This document shows, piece after piece, positions 7,811 through 16,959 of a stretch of DNA of 47,976 nucleotides. Position numbers and translations under genes: made by a program. Source of the stretch: Mesorhizobium sp. (GTDB lineage Bacteria; Pseudomonadota; Alphaproteobacteria; Rhizobiales; Rhizobiaceae); contig NZ_SUHQ01000040.1 of NCBI RefSeq assembly GCF_004962245.1, forward strand, positions 1 through 47,976. The letters are read 5' to 3'. The notes below the pieces were generated by a model. The model saw only the letters and a program-made list of their open reading frames with translations, was not told the DNA's origin and did no database searches. How positions within the stretch are numbered: position 1 is the first letter of the stretch; each line of letters starts with the position of its first letter.

Positions 7811-8548
7811 ATGACCAGCATTGAAAAACCGTCTGCAAGGCGATCGATGAACTTCGCCAAGGGCGCGCTTGCAGCGCTCGTCCTGGCGGCGGGCGTCGCC
7901 CTGTGGCAGACGCCGGCAATCTCGGCCGAGGACGCGGTGGTGATCCCGCCGCCGGCGATGGACGAGAAAGCCACCGCCGGCACCGCGAAGGCGGTCTTCG
8001 CCGGCGGCTGCTTCTGGGGCGTGCAAGGCGTGTTCCAGCACGTCAAGGGCGTGACCAGCGCCGTCTCCGGCTATGCCGGCGGCGACAAGGACACGGCTGT
8101 CTACGAGACGGTCGGCACCGGCCGGACCGGGCACGCCGAAGCCGTCGAGATCACCTATGAACCGTCAGAGGTGACCTATGGCCAGTTGCTGCAGGTGTAC
8201 TTCTCGGTCGCGCATAACCCGACGCAGCTGAACTATCAGGGCCCGGACCGCGGTCCCCAGTATCGTTCGACGATCTTTGCCGAAAGCGACGCACAGAAGA
8301 AGATCGCCGAGAGCTACATCGCCCAGCTCGACAAGGCCAAGGTGTTTCCAAAGCCGATCGTGACCACGCTGGAGACCGAAAAACCCTTCTATCCGGCCGA
8401 GGACTATCATCAGGATTTCCTGACGCTGAACCCGACCTACCCCTACATCGTCTACAACGACCTGCCCAAGGTCGAGAATTTGAAGACGCTGTTTCCAGCG
8501 CTCTACAGCGACAAGCCTGTGCTGGTGCTGGCCGCCAACAAGAGCTGA
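7811..8548 (+). CDS. msrA: Periplasmic peptide-methionine (S)-S-oxide reductase MsrA
   Basis: 245 residues. An N-terminal hydrophobic segment (about 17-38, ending AISA) indicates export, unlike cytosolic MsrA. The MsrA domain starts at about residue 59 with AVFAGGCFWG, catalytic Cys67, followed by GVTSAVSGYAGG, GHAEAVEITYEP, YFSVAHNPTQLNYQGPDRGPQYRS and AEDYHQDFL, all family signatures. It reduces methionine-S-sulfoxide in proteins; being exported, it would need a periplasmic electron donor. The gene follows DUF1223 and the Met-rich repeat protein. An internal ATG at 7847 is less likely because GGAG sits before the ATG at 7811. Confidence 0.95.
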   Translation: MTSIEKPSARRSMNFAKGALAALVLAAGVALWQTPAISAEDAVVIPPPAMDEKATAGTAKAVFAGGCFWGVQGVFQHVKGVTSAVSGYAGGDKDTAVYETVGTGRTGHAEAVEITYEPSEVTYGQLLQVYFSVAHNPTQLNYQGPDRGPQYRSTIFAESDAQKKIAESYIAQLDKAKVFPKPIVTTLETEKPFYPAEDYHQDFLTLNPTYPYIVYNDLPKVENLKTLFPALYSDKPVLVLAANKS

Positions 8549-8564
8549 AATTTGGGGATGGGTA

Positions 8565-8588
8565 ATCTCCCCCCTCGAGGGGGGAGAT
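8565..8588. terminator. Perfect palindrome between msrA and the MscS-type gene
   Basis: ATCTCCCCCC (8565-8574), loop TCGA, GGGGGGAGAT (8579-8588). It sits between convergent 3' ends, so it can terminate both, and shares its core with the repeat at 4774-4796. Confidence 0.65.
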
Positions 8589-8606
8589 CAGCTCCCGCGC
8601 TTCGTC

Positions 8607-11159
8607 CTACGCCGTCCCTTTTTTCCAAGGCAGGCTCCAGCCCAGCTTTTCCCGCGTTGCCATGGCCTCAGCCGATGTCGGGGCGGGCTCCATCTCGCGG
8701 TAACGCGCCGAGCCCTGCGGCGGGTAGGCGCGGGTGTTGTTGAAGGTGAGCTTGTCACGCTGGCTGAAATCGGGAAAAGGCAGGTTTTCCGCCTCGCGCC
8801 AGTCGCTGACCCGTTTTTCCGCCGCAATGCGCTTTTCCTCGTCGACCGGAAGATCGGCGACGCTGTACTCCAGCTGCGAGGGCAAGGCGAACTGCGCGCC
8901 GGCATCGTCCATGATGTTGATGATGGACAAAAGGATGTCCTCGCGTATGGCGAGGAACTCGGACCCGTCCGCAGTCATGATGTAGGTGGACACTTCGATG
9001 TCGAGCGAATAGGGGCCGAAGCCGACAAAGCGCACATGGCACGGATTGTCGATGACGCGCGGATGCGCGATCAACAGCTTGCGCAGCTCGGCCAAGGTAT
9101 AGCGCAACTGGTCGGGCGTGGTCTCGTAGCGCAGCTGCAGCGTCGTCGCGAAGCGGGTGCGATCGCGATGTGCGTAATTTTCGATCTGCATGCCGGCGAA
9201 GTCTGAATTCGGCACCGAGATGACGGTGCGGTCGAGCGACCTTATGCGGGTCGAGCGCATGCCGATATGCTCGATGGTGCCCGACTGGCCGCCGAACTTG
9301 CAGAAGTCGCCGACGCTGACCGGCCGGTCAGCATAGAGCGTCAGGCCGGAGAGAAAATTCTGCAGCGTCGGTTGCGCCGCCAGCGCCACGGCGAGACCGC
9401 CGATGCCGAGGCCGGCGATGACGCCTTCGTAAGGGATCGCAAGCACTTCGGCCAACAGCAGGAAAGCGATGACCAGCACGGCAACGCGCGCGACGCCGGT
9501 GGACAACGAAATCAGCGTGTCGTGATAGCCGGGCGCCGGCCACATCCTGCGGTAATGCTCGGCGATCCTGCCGATGAGATGCCAGACCACGGGAACGGCG
9601 CCGATCACGATCAGGCTCCAGGCCGCCGCCTTCGCTGGTGCCGCGACCACCTGCGGCAAGCCGAGCGGGCGCAATGCCACCAAAAGGAAAAGGCCGAGGA
9701 AGATCGAGCGCACCGCCCATTCGACGACGCGCAAGAAGGCCGACCGCTGCGAACGGTTCTGGCTGGGCGCAAAAAAGGAAATGACCGCATTGGCGATGAA
9801 GCCGAAGGCAATACCGGCCAGCACTGCGAGGCCGAGCATCCACCATTGCCAACGCTCCATCGGTCCGGCGCGGGTGAGCAGGCCGGGACTGATCTCGCGG
9901 GCCAGCCCACGCGTGGCGAAGAACGGGTCATTGCTGGCGAAAGCGGCGAATTCCGGCGCCACCGGTACGTCCTCCACGTCGGCATAGAGCGTGCGGATGT
10001 TGGCGAGTGTCTCGGGGGTGAATTGCCAGATCTTGCCCTTGTCCGTCTCGACCGGGCCGACGACGATGTTGCCGGACGGATGCTCGAAATAGGTATAGGG
10101 CGTGTTGCTTTTGGGATCGTCCGGAATTTCCTGCCAGTAGACATAGCCGATACGATCGATGACCTTCTTCAGATAGCGCTCGAGAAGGAACGCCTCGTCG
10201 GCGCGCACCGCCGGATTGTAGTCGCGCAGATTGAGCGCCGCCTGTGCGGTGTTGCCAGCCTCGGTGACGCCGCTGAGCAGCACCTTGAACGTATCGCGTG
10301 GCGAAGCCAGTTTGGCTGGATCGTCGACCCAGTCGACGGCTTCGCCGCGCGCCGCCTGGAATTCGGCGAGCTTGGCCCGAAGCAGGCCGAGCGGCGGACC
10401 GACGATGAACCACTCGCCTTGCCTGCGGCGGAAAGTGACTTCGAAGGAGACGTCGGTGTCATGCTGCTGAAGCTTGGCGCTCACCTCGTCGCCCGTGCTC
10501 GCGTCGCGCGGCAGGCTCCACAGGCGGATGGTCGCATTGTCGATGACGTTGAACAGAAGCTTGGTGTAGTCGGGCATGTTGAGGTCGCCGCGGTCGGCGT
10601 CGGTGACATCGATCAACCCGGCCGCCCGAGCGGCGAGGCCCATGCCGCCGCCGGTTGCCCGCGGCACATTGTCGGCGCCGCTCTCATTCATGGTCTGCAG
10701 GAAAGAGCGCATGGTCGTCATCGGGCTGGTCTGGTCGACGCCGATGTCCTCGACGGCGCTGACGCGCACGCCTGTCCACCACTCGGCGGTGGCGGATTCG
10801 AAGCGCCCCATGAAGCTCTCGCCGTCGGGCGACTGAACGAAGACGAAAGCGCCCTGCCGATCACCCTCGAACCAGCGTCCGACAAGATTTCTGCCTTCGG
10901 CCTTTGCCTCGATGCGGCCGTTATAGAGCGGGTAGACGCCTTTGACTTCGGCGCCGGTCTGCTCGAACGTGATCTCGGCGCCGGCGCCGCGCCATTTCGT
11001 ATCCCAAATGCCGGCCCAGTTGGCCATCTCCTGGGCATGCGACTGTTGCGGAAACGGCAGCAGGCCGGCCAAGGCAAGCGCTGCGATCAGAGCGACGATG
11101 CGGATCAGGATCAAGGCCAGCCGATCTTGTCTCGCTGATGCGACGGGGACACCGCTCAT
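8607..11159 (-). CDS. Large MscS-family mechanosensitive channel protein
   Basis: 850 residues. The N-terminus has a membrane/signal segment (20-43, ending SHAQ), then a long periplasmic region of about 390 residues beginning MANWAGIWDTKW with lipocalin-like GRW/GRF stretches. Several transmembrane helices lie between about 430 and 600. The MscS core starts near residue 571: a Gly/Ala-rich pore helix (GVIAGLGIGGLAVALAAQPTL), then NFLSGLTLYADRPVSVGDF and TVISVPNSDFAGMQIENY, the beta domain. A hydrophilic tail of about 80 residues follows. Such channels release solutes on hypo-osmotic shock; the big periplasmic domain may sense something extra. It is a single gene, divergent from nothing, with cydB ending 130 bases upstream on the same strand. 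Confidence 0.9.
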   Translation of the reverse strand: MSGVPVASARQDRLALILIRIVALIAALALAGLLPFPQQSHAQEMANWAGIWDTKWRGAGAEITFEQTGAEVKGVYPLYNGRIEAKAEGRNLVGRWFEGDRQGAFVFVQSPDGESFMGRFESATAEWWTGVRVSAVEDIGVDQTSPMTTMRSFLQTMNESGADNVPRATGGGMGLAARAAGLIDVTDADRGDLNMPDYTKLLFNVIDNATIRLWSLPRDASTGDEVSAKLQQHDTDVSFEVTFRRRQGEWFIVGPPLGLLRAKLAEFQAARGEAVDWVDDPAKLASPRDTFKVLLSGVTEAGNTAQAALNLRDYNPAVRADEAFLLERYLKKVIDRIGYVYWQEIPDDPKSNTPYTYFEHPSGNIVVGPVETDKGKIWQFTPETLANIRTLYADVEDVPVAPEFAAFASNDPFFATRGLAREISPGLLTRAGPMERWQWWMLGLAVLAGIAFGFIANAVISFFAPSQNRSQRSAFLRVVEWAVRSIFLGLFLLVALRPLGLPQVVAAPAKAAAWSLIVIGAVPVVWHLIGRIAEHYRRMWPAPGYHDTLISLSTGVARVAVLVIAFLLLAEVLAIPYEGVIAGLGIGGLAVALAAQPTLQNFLSGLTLYADRPVSVGDFCKFGGQSGTIEHIGMRSTRIRSLDRTVISVPNSDFAGMQIENYAHRDRTRFATTLQLRYETTPDQLRYTLAELRKLLIAHPRVIDNPCHVRFVGFGPYSLDIEVSTYIMTADGSEFLAIREDILLSIINIMDDAGAQFALPSQLEYSVADLPVDEEKRIAAEKRVSDWREAENLPFPDFSQRDKLTFNNTRAYPPQGSARYREMEPAPTSAEAMATREKLGWSLPWKKGTA

Positions 11160-11292
11160 CGCATTGTCCTTCCTCTTGCCCGCCGCAGCAGCGAGCCGGA
11201 CTCTGTCGAAGAAGGGTTATTGCCCCGGAAGGTGAATATTCTGTTTCCCGCGACACCGCGGTCTCATCGGGAATCCATCGCGTTGCCGTCGG

Positions 11293-12300
11293 TCAGTCGT
11301 AGGTCAGATCCGTCGCCTTGCCGCCGAAGACGCGGTAGGCGTAGAACGAATAGAATATGATGATCGGCAGCACGACCACCGTGCCGGCCAGGATGATGGC
11401 AAGGCTTTCAGGCGCGGACGCCGCCTGCCAGATGGTCAGCCGGTCGGGCACGACAAAGGGATAAAACGACCAGGCGAGGCCGGCGAAGCCCAGCGTGAAA
11501 ATGGCGGCCAGCGTCAGGAATGGCGTGAGCGCATGGCGGTCGTCCGCCTTAGGCAGATGGAAGGTCTGCCGCCACAGCCACAGGAACAGCACCGCCGACA
11601 GGATCGGCAGCGGCGACAGATAGAGCATGGCGGGCCAGACGAACCATTTGTCGAAGATGCGCGGACTGGCAAGCGGCGTGGCCAGCGAGACGGCGACCAT
11701 GCCGAGCGCGGTCAGCACCAGCGCCCGGCGCAACCAGAGCACCGCCTTCCTCTGCAATTCGCCTTCCGTCTTGTAGATGACCCAGGCTGCGCCCATCGCC
11801 GCATAGGCGGCAGCAAGGCAGAGTGCCACCAGCGCGCCGAAGGCCATGCCAGCCAGCCCGAAATCGAGGCCGAGCACATAGACGCCGAGCATGTAGCCTT
11901 GCGCCAGCGAGGCGATGACCGAACCGAGGAAGAAGATGCGGTTCCAGCGCTGCTTCCTGCCGGCCGGCACCTTGGCGCGGAAATCGAAGGCGACGCCGCG
12001 CAAGATCAGGCCGACCAGGAGCAGAAAGACCGGAATATAGAGCGCGCTGAGGATAAGGCCGTGCGCCAGCGGGAAGGCGACCAGCAGCAGGCCGACGGCC
12101 AGCACCAGCCAGGTCTCGTTGGCGTCCCAGAACGGACCTATTGCCGCGATCATCGTGTCCTGCTCGGCATCTTCGGCGACCGCGAACAGGATGCCGATGC
12201 CAAGGTCGAAGCCGTCGAGGATAACGTAGATCAGGATGGCAAGGCCCATCAGGCCGGCGAAGATGAGGGGGAGCAATGTCGGCCAGGGAAGCGTCATCAC
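11293..12300 (-). CDS. cydB: Cytochrome bd-type ubiquinol oxidase subunit II
   Basis: 335 residues, eight or nine hydrophobic segments. The N-terminal part (GLAILIYVILDGFDLGIGIL), DANETWLVLA and RGVAFDFRAK are CydB/CioB signatures. It forms the membrane oxidase with the upstream gene, only 7 bases away, and reduces oxygen to water with quinol. The lack of any CydX-like ORF after it and the short quinol loop of its partner fit the cyanide-insensitive (CioAB) branch. Used at low oxygen or under respiratory inhibition. Confidence 0.95.
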   Translation of the reverse strand: MMTLPWPTLLPLIFAGLMGLAILIYVILDGFDLGIGILFAVAEDAEQDTMIAAIGPFWDANETWLVLAVGLLLVAFPLAHGLILSALYIPVFLLLVGLILRGVAFDFRAKVPAGRKQRWNRIFFLGSVIASLAQGYMLGVYVLGLDFGLAGMAFGALVALCLAAAYAAMGAAWVIYKTEGELQRKAVLWLRRALVLTALGMVAVSLATPLASPRIFDKWFVWPAMLYLSPLPILSAVLFLWLWRQTFHLPKADDRHALTPFLTLAAIFTLGFAGLAWSFYPFVVPDRLTIWQAASAPESLAIILAGTVVVLPIIIFYSFYAYRVFGGKATDLTYD

Positions 12301-12307
12301 CGTTCTC

Positions 12308-13666
12308 CTATTTCGCCGCCGGCTGCGACAGCGCAGCGTTCATCACGCCCGGCAGCGGCGAGGCATCGCCATCCTTCGCCGCCTTCAGCGCCAGATGCAC
12401 CAGCACGCCGAGATAGGCGATCAGCAGCAGCGCGTAGAGGATGAGATAGATCGCAAGCGTCAGCGCGACATGGCTGCCGGCGACCGGGCCGACGGCGTCG
12501 GTGGTCTTGAGCACGCCGGTGACCAGCCACGGCTGGCGGCCGATCTCGGTGGTGTACCAGCCGGCCAGCGTCGCCAGCCAGCCGGACAGCGCCATCGGCA
12601 CCATCACCAGCGCCAGCAGCTTCGGCAGGCTGTGGCGGCGCTTGAGGAAAAAAGCGGCCGACCAGGAGACGACGAGCATAAGAACCCCGACGCCGACCAT
12701 GATGCGAAAAGCCCAGAACACCGGGAAGACCGGCGGGTGGTTGCCGGCATAGTCGTTCAGCCCCGGCACGACGCCACTGGCGCTGTGCCTGAGGATGAGG
12801 CTGGCCCCATCAGGGATGGTAACTTCGAATCTGTTCTCCCTTGCCGCTTCGTCTGGAAGCGCGAAGAGGATCAGCGGCACGTTGGGACCGGTGTTCCAGT
12901 TGGCCTCCATGGCGGCTATCTTCTGCGGCTGATGCTCTAGCGTGTTGAGGCCATGCTGGTCGCCGGCGAAGATCTGTATGGGGATCAGTATTGCCGCGGT
13001 GAAGACACCGGTGCGTAATGCCTTCCACATCGATTCCGAGCGGTCACCATAGAGATAGCGCAGCGCCGACAGGCCGCCGATCAGGAACGAAACCGTCAAG
13101 CCCGAGGCAAGCAGCATATGGACGAGCCGGTAGGGCATGGACGGGTTGAAGACGATCGCCCACCAGTCGGTGGCGTGCGCTACGCCATCGCGCATCTCGA
13201 AGCCGACCGGCGTCTGCATCCACGAGTTGAGCGCGATGATCCAGAAGGCGGACAGAGTGGTGCCGCCAGCTACCAGCACGGTTGCCAGCGTGTGGATGCG
13301 GTTGGAGACGCGGCGAAAGCCGAACAGCATGATGCCGAGGAACGCTGCCTCGAGGAAGAAGGCGGTGAGGACCTCATAGGCGAGCAGCGGGCCGGCTATG
13401 TTGCCGACAGTCTCCATGTAACCGGGCCAGTTGGTGCCGAACTGGAAGCTCATGGTAACGCCCGAAACCACGCCCATGGCGAACGACAGCGCGAACACCT
13501 TTACCCAGGTGAAATAGGCGCGCATCCAGGCGGAATCGCCGGTGGCGTTGTAGCGGAGCTTGAAGAACAGCAGCACCCAGCCAAGCGCGATGGTGATAGC
13601 CGGAAACAGGATGTGGAACGAGATATTCGCGCCGAACTGAATGCGCGACAACATGAGCGGGTCCAT
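12308..13666 (-). CDS. cydA: Cytochrome bd-type ubiquinol oxidase subunit I (CIO-like)
   Basis: 452 residues, shorter than the roughly 520 of E. coli CydA because the quinol-binding loop lacks the long insertion, as in CioA. Conserved pieces: MLSRIQFGANISFHILFP with haem ligand His18, FALSFAMGVVSGVTMSFQFGTNWPGY, and GRQPWLVTGVLKTTDAV. It carries the haems and the quinol site. It is the first gene of the cydAB operon, divergent from the YadG-like ATPase across 268 bases. I saw no Fnr/FixK-type TTGAT-N4-ATCAA box in that gap. Confidence 0.95.
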   Translation of the reverse strand: MDPLMLSRIQFGANISFHILFPAITIALGWVLLFFKLRYNATGDSAWMRAYFTWVKVFALSFAMGVVSGVTMSFQFGTNWPGYMETVGNIAGPLLAYEVLTAFFLEAAFLGIMLFGFRRVSNRIHTLATVLVAGGTTLSAFWIIALNSWMQTPVGFEMRDGVAHATDWWAIVFNPSMPYRLVHMLLASGLTVSFLIGGLSALRYLYGDRSESMWKALRTGVFTAAILIPIQIFAGDQHGLNTLEHQPQKIAAMEANWNTGPNVPLILFALPDEAARENRFEVTIPDGASLILRHSASGVVPGLNDYAGNHPPVFPVFWAFRIMVGVGVLMLVVSWSAAFFLKRRHSLPKLLALVMVPMALSGWLATLAGWYTTEIGRQPWLVTGVLKTTDAVGPVAGSHVALTLAIYLILYALLLIAYLGVLVHLALKAAKDGDASPLPGVMNAALSQPAAK

Positions 13667-13934
13667 GGCGGGCTCCGGCTGCGGTTACATCACAGAAGAT
13701 ATGCCGGATACGTCAAACGTCAAAGCGGCGTGGCGTCACGCGAGGCGGAACGCCGCAGGGTCAAGGGATCTTAGGGGGCAAAGGATATGGAAATGCAAAT
13801 TTACATCTTCCGACCGGTCTCTTGCGCCGCCGATGTCCAGAACTGTCAGGAGTGCCATTGACTTCCGGCTGCGCGCACCGACATTCAGCGGACCAAAATC
13901 AACAGTTCTCCTTTCAAGCAGCCGTTTTTCAGCC

Positions 13935-14861
13935 ATGCCATCCATCATTTCCATTTCCGGGGTCACCAAGACCTACGCGACCGGTTTCAAGGCGTTGAAG
14001 GAGATCAACCTCGACATCGAGCGCGGCGAGATTTTTGCGCTGCTCGGGCCGAACGGCGCCGGCAAGACGACGCTGATCTCGATCGTCTGCGGTATCGTCA
14101 ACCGTTCGTCGGGCACGGTCACCGTCGACGGCCACGACATCAGCCGGGATTATCGCACCGCGCGCAGCCTTATCGGGCTGGTGCCGCAGGAACTGACCAT
14201 CGACGCGTTCGAGAGCGTATGGGCGACGGTCAACTACAGCCGCGGCCTGTTCGGCAAGCCGGCTAATCATGCCTTCGTCGAGAAAGTGCTGCGCGACCTG
14301 TCGTTGTGGGATAAGAAGGACGCCAAGGCGATCACGCTGTCCGGCGGCATGAAGCGGCGGCTGATGATCGCCAAGGCGCTGTCGCACGAACCGAGAGTTC
14401 TGTTCCTCGACGAGCCGACGGCCGGCGTCGATGTCGAGCTGCGCCAGGACATGTGGGCGATGGTGCGCCGGCTGCGCGAGGATGGCGTCACCATCATTCT
14501 GACCACGCACTATATCGAGGAGGCCGAGGCGATGGCCGACCGCGTCGGTGTCATCAATCGCGGCGAGATCGTGCTGGTCGAAGACAAGGCCGAACTGATG
14601 CGCACGCTCGGCCGCAAACGCCTATTGCTGGAACTGCGCAGTCCGCTCGCCACCATACCCGAGACGTTCTCGCGCTACGCGCTGGAGCTTTCGCCGGACG
14701 GTGATCGACTGACATACACCTATGACAACCAGAGCGAACGGCCGGGCGTCGCCTCGCTGCTCCGCGACCTCGAAGCGGCCGGCATCCAGTTCCGCGATAT
14801 CGACACGCAAAACAGCTCGCTCGAGGAGATCTTCGTCAATCTGGTGAGGAAGGACGCATGA
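13935..14861 (+). CDS. ABC exporter ATP-binding protein, YadG-like
   Basis: 308 residues from the ATG at 13935 (MPSIISISGVTKTY); the frame is open to 13641 but the extra part has no domain. Walker A is GPNGAGKTT, the Q-loop region LVPQE, the signature LSGGMKRRLMIAKAL, Walker B VLFLDEPTAGVD, and the H-loop TTHYIEEAE. Length and motifs match E. coli YadG. It powers the permease that follows, with which it shares an ATGA overlap. Substrate unknown; related pairs export drugs, lipids or polysaccharide. Confidence 0.92.
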   Translation: MPSIISISGVTKTYATGFKALKEINLDIERGEIFALLGPNGAGKTTLISIVCGIVNRSSGTVTVDGHDISRDYRTARSLIGLVPQELTIDAFESVWATVNYSRGLFGKPANHAFVEKVLRDLSLWDKKDAKAITLSGGMKRRLMIAKALSHEPRVLFLDEPTAGVDVELRQDMWAMVRRLREDGVTIILTTHYIEEAEAMADRVGVINRGEIVLVEDKAELMRTLGRKRLLLELRSPLATIPETFSRYALELSPDGDRLTYTYDNQSERPGVASLLRDLEAAGIQFRDIDTQNSSLEEIFVNLVRKDA

Positions 14862-15619
14862 ACCTGCGAGCAGTCTGGGCGATCTACAAGATGGAGATGG
14901 CGCGCGCCTTTCGGACCGTGCTGCAGAGTATCGTCTCGCCCGTCATCTCGACATCGCTCTATTTCGTCGTCTTCGGCTCGGCCATCGGCTCGCGTATCAC
15001 CGAGATCGACGGCGTCAGCTACGGCGCCTTCATCGTGCCGGGGCTGATCATGCTGTCACTGCTGACGCAGTCGATCTCCAACGCGTCCTTCGCCATCTAT
15101 TTTCCGAAATTTGTCGGCTCGATCTACGAGTTGCTGTCGGCGCCGGTGTCCTATCTGGAGATCATCATTGCCTATGTCGGGGGTGCGGCAACCAAGTCGA
15201 TCATACTCGGCCTGATCATCCTGGCGACCGCAGGGTTGTTCGTGCCGCTGACCATCGAGCATCCGGTCTGGATGCTCGCCTTCCTGGTGCTGACGGCGGT
15301 GACCTTCAGCCTGTTCGGTTTCATTATCGGCATCTGGGCGAAGAGCTTCGAACAATTGCAGCTGGTGCCGCTGCTGATCATCACGCCGCTTACCTTTCTT
15401 GGCGGCAGCTTCTATTCGATCGACATGCTGCCCGGCATCTGGCGCACGGTGACACTGTTCAACCCCGTCCTCTATCTGGTCAGCGGCTTTCGCTGGAGTT
15501 TCTACGGCAAGTCCGACGTCTCGATCGGCATCAGCCTCGGCATGACGGTCGTCTTCCTGCTTGTCTGCATAGCGATCGTCGCGTGGATCTTCAGGACCGG
15601 CTACCGGCTGCGGAACTGA
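14858..15619 (+). CDS. ABC-2 type permease, YadH-like
   Basis: 253 residues with six hydrophobic segments, in the ABC-2/NodJ family. The stretches SYGAFIVPGLIMLSLLTQS, APVSYLEIIIAYVGGA and PLTFLGGSFYSIDMLPGIW are typical, the last being the ABC-2 signature before the final helices. Size and layout match E. coli YadH. Its start overlaps the stop of the ATPase gene, so the two are translationally coupled. No outer-membrane partner is nearby. Confidence 0.92.
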   Translation: MNLRAVWAIYKMEMARAFRTVLQSIVSPVISTSLYFVVFGSAIGSRITEIDGVSYGAFIVPGLIMLSLLTQSISNASFAIYFPKFVGSIYELLSAPVSYLEIIIAYVGGAATKSIILGLIILATAGLFVPLTIEHPVWMLAFLVLTAVTFSLFGFIIGIWAKSFEQLQLVPLLIITPLTFLGGSFYSIDMLPGIWRTVTLFNPVLYLVSGFRWSFYGKSDVSIGISLGMTVVFLLVCIAIVAWIFRTGYRLRN

Positions 15620-15632
15620 CAAAACTTGGCTT

Positions 15633-15656
15633 CCTCGCCCACGAAGTGGGGCGAGG
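15633..15656. terminator. Stem-loop between convergent genes
   Basis: CCTCGCCC (15633-15640) pairs with GGGCGAGG (15649-15656) across an 8-base loop. It is four bases from the end of the DUF2156 gene and 14 from the permease stop, so it probably serves both. Confidence 0.55.
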
Positions 15657-15659
15657 ACA

Positions 15660-16697
15660 TTAGATTGCCTTGATCAATCGGAGCAACCCCACCATCTCGA
15701 CGAAGGTCCCCTTGCGAAAGGCGACATAGGTCGGCTCTTCCATGCCGTGGAAGCGGCGCTTGAACGCTGCCTGGCCCTGCAAGTTGAACTTGTTGCGATT
15801 GATCCATGGCGAGCCATAGGCGCGCTGAAAGGTGGTGCGCCAGAACTCGCTTTCGGTAAATCCGCTGGGTCCGATACCGACGAGCGGCGACAGGCCGAGC
15901 GTGACGACGGAGATGCCTTGCTCGCGAAAGCGGTCGACCGCGAATTTGGTCAGGCCGATCTCGGCATGCGCCGTGGCATTGACGTGCTTGCGCTTGAACG
16001 AGGTGGTGTAGCCGATCACCTTGCCGCCGCTGAACAGAGGATCGAAGTCAAGCAAGGCGACGAGCTCGCCATCCGGTCCATGCAGGACGAAGCGGCGCAT
16101 GTCGACGCCAAGATGATCGTCGAAGGGGCGGTTGAGGAAGGCCATCTCCCATCGCTTGACGATGCGGTCGGCCCGCCAATTCTGCGAGAGCCGCCGGATC
16201 TCATCGAGAAAGATGGTGCGCTTGTCCTCGGCAAAGGAAAACCCTTTCTTCAAGAGCCAGCGCTCGGAATAGCGCACAGTTTCGTTTCGCTTTCCGGAAA
16301 AGTCGTGGGCGGGCAGGAGCAGCCGGGTATCCACACCGAGACGATTGACCCGGTATCCGAGTCCGGCCAGAACGCGCGCCGTCTGCTTGCCGATCTGCAC
16401 GAACCAGGGATCCCCCGCACTTTCGACGAAACGCTTGATGTAGTCGGGCCTGTCCGGCGGGCGAACCACCGGATCGCCGAGCGCGAAATGCTGCTTCATC
16501 TTGGTGCCGAAGGCGATGTAGCCGTCGGCATCACCGAAATAGGATAGGTTGCGCTGGACGGCGGTCGAGTAGGCGAGCGAAAAATCGCCATGCCGACGCA
16601 CCAGCGCCAGGCGCTCGATATGCGTTAGCTCCTGCCGAATGACCTTGGGCGCGGCGCCTTCGAGCAGGCGATCGAAATGGATGCGCAAGGGGGGCAT
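15660..16697 (-). CDS. DUF2156 (GNAT-fold, MprF C-domain-like) protein
   Basis: 345 residues, soluble, no signal peptide. It resembles the DUF2156 domain found at the C-terminus of lysyl-phosphatidylglycerol synthases (MprF/LpiA): RNLSYFGDADGYIAFGTKMKQHFALGDPV near the start, RRFVLHGPDGELVALLDFDPLF and GYTTSFKRKH in the middle, TLGLSPL and FNLQGQAAFKRRFHG late. The fold is a double GNAT; members may move aminoacyl groups from tRNA to lipids, but this one has no membrane flippase part, so the acceptor is open. It is a single-gene unit converging on the YadH-like gene. Confidence 0.8.
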   Translation of the reverse strand: MPPLRIHFDRLLEGAAPKVIRQELTHIERLALVRRHGDFSLAYSTAVQRNLSYFGDADGYIAFGTKMKQHFALGDPVVRPPDRPDYIKRFVESAGDPWFVQIGKQTARVLAGLGYRVNRLGVDTRLLLPAHDFSGKRNETVRYSERWLLKKGFSFAEDKRTIFLDEIRRLSQNWRADRIVKRWEMAFLNRPFDDHLGVDMRRFVLHGPDGELVALLDFDPLFSGGKVIGYTTSFKRKHVNATAHAEIGLTKFAVDRFREQGISVVTLGLSPLVGIGPSGFTESEFWRTTFQRAYGSPWINRNKFNLQGQAAFKRRFHGMEEPTYVAFRKGTFVEMVGLLRLIKAI

Positions 16698-16902
16698 GAT
16701 CGAGATTCCGCGTGCCGCTTGGGTAATGGAGGCCAGCCCACGGCCTCGAATCAGTCGCCTTGGCGCGATTGACTACCGATCATATCGCGCAAGCGCCATA
16801 TAGGATGCAATCAGCGCCGACTGAAGGGAAATCTCCACCAAGTGGCGGTGGCTCCATTCCGGAGTCATCCCCCGGATCGAGTGCGCCTAGGGGCCACGCT
16901 CC

Positions 16903-16931
16903 TTGATTTTCCATATATTGTTATATATCAT
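16903..16931 (+). promoter_or_regulatory. Promoter and MarR-type operator
   Basis: A -35 TTGATT (16903-16908), 17-base spacer and -10 TATCAT (16926-16931) precede the MarR gene. The inverted repeat ATATAT-TGTT-ATATAT (16913-16928) lies between and over them, where a bound MarR dimer would block RNA polymerase. Autoregulation is inferred. Confidence 0.5.
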
Positions 16932-16959
16932 GTTATGATTCAACAAGGACGCGTTGATC

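Noticed and set aside
9267..11138. 623-codon open frame on the plus strand opposite the MscS-type gene
   Set aside because: Low-complexity Arg/Gly/Ala-rich translation typical of an antisense shadow; the MscS-type motifs on the other strand are clear.
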